DNA from: Salinisphaera sp049568105
Lineage (GTDB): Bacteria > Pseudomonadota > Gammaproteobacteria > Nevskiales > Salinisphaeraceae
Direction: 5' to 3'
NCBI RefSeq assembly: GCF_049568105.1
Contig: NZ_CP145335.1
Span: forward strand, 3,100,001 to 3,164,000
Length of the DNA stretch: 64,000 nucleotides
Shown here: positions 36,021 through 45,000 of the stretch, in pieces
Numbering within the stretch: the first letter of the stretch is position 1
Layout: every line of letters starts with the position of its first letter
The notes under the pieces: model-generated
Told to the model about the DNA's origin: nothing
Database searches by the model: none
What the model saw: only the letters and a program-made list of their open reading frames with translations
Position numbers and translations under genes: made by a program

Positions 36021-39000
36021 TCATACCGGCCGGCCTCGTCGCCCGAAGCGCAGGCGTGCCGCCAGGCCACCGCGCTCGTTCGCCGGTGCGGCCTCGGCAT
36101 CACCACCGGCGGCATCTGTAGCGGCGGTATCGCCGGCCGTGGTTGGCCGACTCGTATCAGGCGGCGGTTGGTCGTCGGCCTCTAGACGCAGCGCCAGCTG
36201 AGCGAGGCTGTCGAGCAGCATCGCCCGCACCGGGATTTCTACCCCGTAGTGCCCACGCGCGGCTGCGACCGCGCGTACCGCGAGCAGCGAATGCCCGCCG
36301 ACATCAATGAACGTATCCACCGGCGACGCTTCGATATCATGGCCAATCGCCTCGGCCCAGAGACTGCGCATACGCTCGAGCATTGCTTCGCTTGGCCCGG
36401 AGTTCACCGGGGCGCTGGCCGAGCCAGCCGCGAACGGCTCCGGCAGGTTCTTGCGATCAATCTTGCCGTTGGCCAGGCGCGGCCAAGCCTCGACCGCTAC
36501 GAACTGCTGGGCCACCATATGCAACGGCAGCCGCTCGCGCAGATATCGCCGCAGCGTATTGCCATCCGGCCGTGCCATATGCGGGGCCGGCTGCCACCAG
36601 GCAACGAGCTGGTCGTCCCCCTCGCCGGCCGACCGGATCGCGACCACTGCTTCGGCGACCGCCGGATGCTCGGTCAGCACGGCCTCGATCTCACCGAGCT
36701 CGATGCGAAACCCTCGCAGTTTGACTTGGGTATCGGCACGGCCGACGAATTCGATGCGCCCATCCTCGCGCCAGCGCGCCAGGTCGCCGGTGCGATACCA
36801 AACCTCGCCGTCGGCACCGGCTATGAAGCGCTCAGCGGTGAGTTCCGGCCGGCCGAGATAACCGGCGCTCACACCGGCCCCGCCAACCTGCAATTCCCCC
36901 GTAGCGCCGATCGCGACCGGCCGGCCGCGCTCATCCACGATACGCGCCCGCCAACCGGCAATCGGCGCACCGATGGTGATCGGCCCATTCGGCTGGCGCT
37001 CGCCCACCGTGGCAAATATCGTGGTCTCAGTCGGCCCGTAGCACTCCATCACGCGGGGCTGGCTCGGCTGTTCGGCCAGGCGAACCACCAGATCGTTGCG
37101 CACGGCCTCGCCGCCGACCATCACCATGCGCACGCTCTCGGGCAGCGCGACATGCCGCAGCAGTTCGCCGAATGCCGACGGCACCCCCGAGACAAGCGTT
37201 ACCTGGCCCGGTAGCGGCCGAACCAGTGCCAACAGATCCTCGACCAGCACCACGGTGGCGCCGCGACTCAATGGCACGAACAGCTCGAATACCGAAAAAT
37301 CGAAGCAGATGGAGGCCGCGGCCAACATGCCAGCGATATCCGCATCGTCCAACGCCTGCTCGCTCCAGGCCAGAAACGCCAACAGATTACGCTGACGAAT
37401 CGATACTCCCTTGGGCCGGCCAGTCGAGCCCGAGGTATAGATGACATAGGCTTCGCGTTCGAGATCGACGGCGATCTCAGGCGCCGGCGCGCGTTCGAAC
37501 AGGGCTTCGTCGAGGGCGAGATCGCGTACGCCGTCGATCGGTGCTGCCGCGGTATCGACCAGCCGCAGCGACAGCCCCGAATCCTCGGCGATATAGCGTA
37601 GTCGATCCATCGGGTAGGCCGGATCCATCGGCACGTAGGATGCACCGGCTTTGAGGATGCCGTGCATGCCGGCCAGCATCGCCGGCGTACGCTCGGCACA
37701 CAGCCCGACCCGATCGCCGGGCCGGATGCCCTGCGCGACCAGGCTCGCCGCCACGGCGTCGGAGGCTGCATCCAGCCGGGCGTAATCCCAATCGCCACTG
37801 GCATGCGCGATCGCGGTTCGTTTGGGATCGATCGCGGCCGCCGCACGCAGCCGGCCTGCCAGATCGATGCTCATATCGATCGGCAGCGCATCCGGATTGA
37901 AACCGTCGGCCGGATCCTGTTCGGCAGCCGCATGCACTGGCAAATCGGCGATCGCGATATCGGCATTGCCGGCGACCGCGGCCAGAATGTCGGCATAGTC
38001 TGCCAGCCACGCCCTGATCATGGCGTGATCGAACAGCGCGGTTGCATAGTCGCAATCGACAATCCAGCCATCCTTGCCGATCTTTAGGTCGACATGCAGA
38101 TCGAACTGGACGGCGCTCTTGGGCGGTTCATCCAATGTGCAGACGAGCCCATCGAGGCGTGGCGGACCGTCATCCGGGGCACAGTTGAACACGATCTCGG
38201 CCAGCGGCAGTCGTGCCCCGTCGCGTATCGGCGCGACCTCGCGCACGATCTGCCCATAGGTCGCACCGGCATGCTCGCCTGCTTCGCGAGTCACACGCCG
38301 TACGGTGGCCAAAAGCTCCGAGAACGTCGCCCCGGCCTCGCAGGCTAGACGCAACGGCAGTGTGTGTACGCAGTGGCCGCAGAGCTCGGTCTCGCCCTCG
38401 ATGGCCTGGCCTGCGACCGGCATCGCCAGCACCAGCTCACGCTGGTCGGCCAGCCGCATCACCAGGGCCGCAAACGCAGCCATGGTCAGTGCATAACGGG
38501 TCACACCGAGCGCGGTGGCCGCAGCATCGACCCGCGCACCAAGCGCGGCATCGATCAACAGCCGTGCGGTATGGCCGGCGGCTTGCCGAATCGTCGGCCG
38601 CGGGCCGCGGGTCGGCAATGCTAGCGGCGCGCCAGGCTCGGCGTGCACCGTACGCCACCATGCAAGATCGGCCGCGCTGTCGCGGGCGGTTAGCGTAGCG
38701 ACATGCTGCGAAAACGGCACGGATAACGGCAGCTGCGGCGTCCGGCCAGCTCGAGCCGCATTGTAGAACTCACCCAGATCGCGGAAGAACAGCATGCACG
38801 ACCAGCCGTCGCAAACCAGATGGTGCGCCACCATACCGACCACGAAACACGCATCGGCAACCTGATGCACCACGATTCGGAGCAGCGGGCAGTCAGGATC
38901 GGTGACATCCAGCGCTAGGTCGTTCAGGGCCGTAACGGCGGCCTCGGCCACGGACTGCGGCGCTTCGGCCGCGCGCTGATCGAACCATTCGATATGAATC

Positions 39001-42000
39001 GACGGCGTAGCGACCCGATACTGACGTTCGCCGTCGGCGGCAATCCGCAGCGCGAAGGCTTCGTGGCGTGCGCTAGCCGCGCGACCGGCCTGTTCGAACA
39101 GCACACGATCGAGCGGGCCTTCGATGACCAGCCGCGATACCTCGTTGTAGGCCGGCGCCACCTCCGGATCGATCTGCAGGGCAAGCCAGATCTCACGCTG
39201 GGCTTCGATCAGCGGCATCGAATCGCCCACCGCCAGACCGGTGCCGGACACGGGCCGCTTCCGGGCGCTGTTCGGCGCTGGCTCGGCGGCCGCCGCGGGC
39301 CGCTTCGCCGCATCGCCGACTTGCCCAGGCAGCGCCCCAGCACTAATCAGTGCATCCACGCCGGCCAGAATCGCATTCTCGATAGTCGCGATGTCTTCGG
39401 CGGTATGCGCGGTGGACAAGAAACAGTTCTGGGCACCATCGCGCACATAAACACCGCGCGTGACCAACCAGGGGAACAGCAGGCCGGCCAACGGCGCATC
39501 CGCCGGCACATCGAAGCGGAACCACGAGGCAAACTGGCGGATACGCAGCGGCACACCACGTGTTGCCATGGCGGTGTTGATTCGCTCGGCAAACGCGGCC
39601 GTGGCCTGGTCGAGCGCACGCTGCGACGCGCCATCGTCGGCGCTCAGCTGTTCCAGCACGGCCTCAGCCGCAGCCAGCGCCAACGGGTGTCGCACGTGGG
39701 TGCCGGCAAAAAACGTCATCGCGGCCTCAGGCACCGAGTCGTCATCGAAGGCCCAGTCGCCACCGTCGATGGCATCCAGCCAGCGACGCCCGCCCGCCAA
39801 TGCACCTATCGGCAGGCCGCCGCCGAGAATCTTGCCGTAGATACAGATATCGGCTTCGACATTCCAGCGCGCATTAAGCCCGCCGATCCCGCAGCGAAAG
39901 CCAGTGATCATCTCATCGAGGACCAGCGCCGCGCCGGCCGCGCGCGTGATGCGGCGCAACTCGCGTACGAATTCGGCCGGCTGCCGATCCGGATGCCGGC
40001 TTTGTACGGGCTCGACGAGTACCGCCGCGATGGTGTCGGCATGCTGGGCCAGGATCGCCAGCGAATCCGGGTCGTCGTAGTCGAGCACTAGCACGTTCGC
40101 CAGCGCCGCTTCGGTAATGCCTGGCGCAACCGGGCGCGCGGACAGCGTATCGCCAGCCACATGCGCTCGGCCCAGGACCTCGTCAACGGTGCCGTGATAG
40201 TCGCCAGTGAAATACACGATCCGATCGCGCCCAGTCACCGTGCGTGCACAGCGCAGCGCGGCCATCACCGCCTCGGATCCGGTACTGGTAAAGCTGGCCC
40301 GCTCATGCCCGGTCAGCCGGCAGAGCTGCTCGGCCACGCGCAGCGCAGCCGGCGCCTGCGGGCCAAGTTCCATGCCCCGCTCGAGCTGGGCGTGCACGGC
40401 CTCACGCACGAACTCCGGCCCGTGGCCGAAATAGGCCACACCCAGGCTCATGGTCAGATCGACATAGCGATTATCGTCGACATCGATGACGTAGGCGCCC
40501 TGGCTGGATTGCATGGCGATCTGATAGGCCATGCGTTTCCAGTCGCGATGAAAGCCAACCACATGCCGCGGATCGGCAAGCCGCGTGCGTCCACACTCGG
40601 CCAGCTGGCGCGAGCCCGGGGTACGCTCGATAAAGCTGGTCATCAACTGCTCGATGAAATCACGCTGGGCGGTGGTGAGCGCCCCGGCCGAGCCGGTCGC
40701 CACGGGCTTATAAGGGCCAAAACGAGCGCCATCGCTGCGCTGCGTATGGCCCTGGCGTCGGCCGCCAAGCGCGATCGCCGATTCGTTGGCCGCCCTTGCC
40801 GGCATCGAAGCGACAGCATTGGTCGGGGCCGAATGAGGCTGCGGCGCCGGCGAGGCCAGAGCCGGCGCACTCGGCGCACTCGGCGCACTGGCAGTGCCGA
40901 GCAGGCTCAACTGTTGCTGCATGACGGCCAGCTGTTGCTCGATGACACGCTGGGCATCGCTGCTCGCGGCCATGGCGGGTGGCGACGGCTGGGGCGACGT
41001 CGGAGTTGCCGGCACAGCGGTCGATATCGCGGCTGTCGGGGCCACCGTCTGGGCCGGTGGCGGAGTCGCTACCGGAGCCGCCGGCTGCGGCTGGGCGACC
41101 GGCTCGGGCGGCGGCAATTCGCTATCGAGATGTCGGGCCAGTTTCGGCAACGTATCGATATGCTCGAGCAGATCACGGAACCGGACCTTCACGCCGAAAT
41201 CGGTGGAAATTTCGGCAGATACCTGGGTCAGGAACATTGAGTCCATGCCCAGCGCCGCAAAACTGCGACCCGCGTCGTCGCCTGCGATGTCGATCCCCGA
41301 CAAGTCGAAGAACAGGCGTCGCAGGCGATCCTGAAGTTCGGGAATACGATCGGGTTGGGTCGTCATGGCAGGCTCCGGGAGCAATCCGGGAACAGAGGCA
41401 GGATCGGACATATTCGAATTCGCGGGCATCAGCCCGGCATGCGCCGGCGGATCGATCCAATAGCGCTGGCGCTCGAAGGGATAGACCGGCAAATGCAGGC
41501 GCCGGCGCGGCCGCGTCTGTATGTCGAACAACGCCGCCCAGTCGGGTGTCAGCCCGTATTCCCACAACTTGCCGAGCGCCGTAAGTACGGCCACGTCCGC
41601 CGGCATCGGATCGCGTGGCCCCGGCTGGCTGGCCAGAGCGACTGGCGGCTGGCTCTGCTGACCGACCGCCACGGTCAACTGACGGCCGGGGCCGCATTCG
41701 ACCAACACCCGCTCGGACTCGCCGGTAATACAAGCCACAGCGGCCGCAAATCGCACTGGTTCGCGCATCTGTCGGGCCCAGTATTGCGGCTCGCACATGG
41801 CCTGGGCGTCCAGCGGCGCCCCGGTCAGCGTGGAGATGATGCGCCGTGTCGCCGGCCTGGGCCTCGCTGCGGCCACAGCCGCGGCCAGCGGCGCCATGGC
41901 GGGCACCATGGCCTCGCTGTGAAACGCATGGCTCACGGCCAGCCGCGTCGAGCGGATTCCGGCCCCTTCGAGCTCGACACTAAGACGTTCAATGGCGTCT

Positions 42001-45000
42001 TTATTGCCGGAAACCACGCATAGTTCCGGCGCATTGATGGCGCTGATTTCGGCCCCACTCGGCAGGCGTTCGGCAATACGCTCGGCGGAGGCATATACCG
42101 CACACATTGTGCCCCCCGCCTGAGCGGCCATTAGCCGCCCACGAATCACGATCAGGCGGGCGGCCTCGGCTTCGCTGAACACGCGGGCCAGCACCGCTGC
42201 CGCGAACTCACCCAGGCTGTGTCCGAGCATGGCTTCTGGCTCGATGCCCCAATGCGCGAACTGCCGGGCCAGCGCCAGCTCCATGATAAACAGCGCCGGC
42301 TGGGCCAGCGCCGTATCGCTGAGCGCGGCAATGGCCGCGGCATCCTCGCGCGGCGCGAACATGAGCTCGCGAATATCGCGGCCCAGTTCGGCGTTGATGA
42401 CCTTGGCAAGCCGATCGACCGTCGCGCGAAATACCCCGGGTATCTCGTATAACGCACGGCCCATGCCGGGGTGCTGACTCCCCTGGCCCGAGAACATGAA
42501 TACACAGGGCGGCGCATTCGGGTCGGTAGCCGGGCGGCTGCCAGCCTGCTCGGCGGCTCGCGAGAGCGCCGCAGCCGCTTCGCTCGGCGTGCTCGCCACC
42601 ACTGCGATGCGGTAAGCCATTTCAGAGCGGCCAGTGGCCAGCGTCCAGGCAACATCCGCAAGTCCGGGCGTCGTATCGATTCTCGACTGGGCCGCCAGCC
42701 AGGCGGCCAGATCACGGCAGCGGGTAGCCAAGGCCGAGGCGGTGCGTGCCGAAACCACCAGCAGCTGTGCATCACGCGGCGGCGGGCCAACCTCGGCCGC
42801 GACAGGCGGCTCGGCGATAACAGCATGAGCATTGGTACCACCAACACCAAACGACGAGATGCCCGCGATACGCGGGCGCTCGGGCGTGCTGGGCCAGTCG
42901 GTCAGCCGATCGACTACGCGAAACGGCGTGGCCTCGAAATCGATGGCCGGGTTCGGCGACCGATAGTGCAACGTCGGCGGCAGCCGGCCTTCGCGCACGG
43001 CATACACGACCTTGGCCAGACCCGCGGGCCCGGCCGCCGAATCCAAGTGCCCGACATTCGGCTTGACCGAACCGAGCCATACCGGGGCTCCGTCGGCATT
43101 GCCAGCGCGCCAGGCGTGAACGAGCCCTTCGATCTCGATCGGGTCGCCCAGCGGCGTAGCGGTGCCGTGGGCCTCGACATAGCCGATGTCGTCCGGCATG
43201 ACACCCGCGGCCTGCTGGGCGGCGCGGATCACGCCGGCCTGGCCGGCCGGGCTGGGCGCGGTGAAACTCATCTTGTCGGCGCCGTCGTTGTTCACCGCCG
43301 TGCCACGAATGACGGCGAGCACGTCGTCGCCGTCGGCCACCGCGTCATCGAGGCGTTTGAGCACGAACGCTGCCAGACCGCTGCCGAATACGGTGCCACA
43401 GGCTTGGGCATCGAAGGTCCGTACATGCCCATCGGTCGAGAGCATGCCACCCTGTTGGGCGATATAGCCCACTTCTTGTGGCAGACCGATCGATACGCCC
43501 CCGGCCAACGCTATCGCCGACTCGCCTGTGCGCAGGCTCTGGCAGGCCTGGTGTACCGCAACCAATCCCGTGGAACAGGCAGTCTGAACATTGATCGCCG
43601 GCCCCGTCAGGCCCAGCTTGAATGCCGTACGGGTGGGCAGATAATCGTGGTCGTTGCCGATCATCGCCGCAAAGCTTTCGACGCCGCGCACGCGTACCTG
43701 ATCCTCGATTCGCGCCCGGTCGTGAAGAATGTTGTGGAGCATATACGGCTGCATATAGCCGGCCCCCGCGAATACCGAAATCGGCCCGCCGAAGCGTGCT
43801 GGATCCACGCCGGCATCCTCGAAGGCATGCCATGCCGTTTCGAGCCATAACCGCTGCTGCGGATCGAGCAGTTTGGCTTCGCGCGGGGCAATGCCGAAAA
43901 AGCCCGCATCGAAATATTCCACGCCCTCGAGCAAGCCGCGCGCAGCGATGAAATCATCGCGTTGGATCAGCGCGTCGATATCTGGCTCGTAGGGCCGCAT
44001 CTGTTCGATATCGAACCGCGAGATCGACTCGACCCCGGCGACCAAATTAGCCCAGAACGTCGCCATATCAGCCGCGCCGGGAAAGCGCCCGGCCATACCG
44101 ATGATCGCGATCGCCTGTTTGCCCGGCTCGTCAGGCCGGGATGCCACATCCGAGGCGGTCTCTGCGTCCGCCTCGGGTTCACCGGTGGCGCGGATATGCT
44201 CGGCGAGCTTTCGAATCGTCGGGTATTCGAACAGCTCGGCGATGCTCGGGGCTTGCCCGAACTGCTGCTGGATACGTGTCCGTACCCCAACCAGCGACAG
44301 GGAATCGCCGCCCAGTGCGAAGAAACTATCGTCAATGCCCAGGCGCGTAGTGCCAATCGCCTGCTGCCAGATTTCGGCGAGCCGCCGTTCGGTGGTATTG
44401 CGCGGCGCCACCGAACCCGAGCCGGCTTCGGCGGCCGATTCGGCCTGCGGGGCCGGCAACCGACGGCGATCGACCTTGCCGTTGGCGGTCAACGGGAACA
44501 CATCGATCGGGATATACACCGCCGGACACATGATCGGCGGCAGCAGGGCTGCTACATGAGCGCGTACCGCCGCTTCGTCGAACGCCGCATTCAAACGCAG
44601 CCATGCCGCCAGCCGAGGCGGCGGGCCCTCGATCAACCGCACCACTGCCTGGGCGATCGCCGGATGAGCAGCGAGCACGGTCTCGATCTCCCCCGGCTCG
44701 ATACGGTGTCCACGCAGCTTGATCTGATCGTCGGTTCGCCCCAGGCATTTCAGCCGTGCCGGGCGTTCGCCAGCCGGCTCCCAGCGGGCGAGATCGCCGG
44801 TAAAATAAACGGTCTCGGTGGGCTCTCCCGGGGCCGGAGACCAAGGCTTGAAGACCGCCGCCGTACGCTCGGCATCGTCGAGATAGCCGGCTGCGACCCC
44901 CTGCCCGGCGATGACGAGTTCGCCGGTCGTACCCGGCGCCACCAGCTGTCCCGCCGCATCCACGACATAGCAACGCAGATTGGCGATTGGCCGGCCGATG

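Noticed and set aside
42471..43850. 459-codon plus-strand frame inside the megasynthase
   Set aside because: Antisense shadow of the KS and AT domains; no ribosome site or family resemblance.
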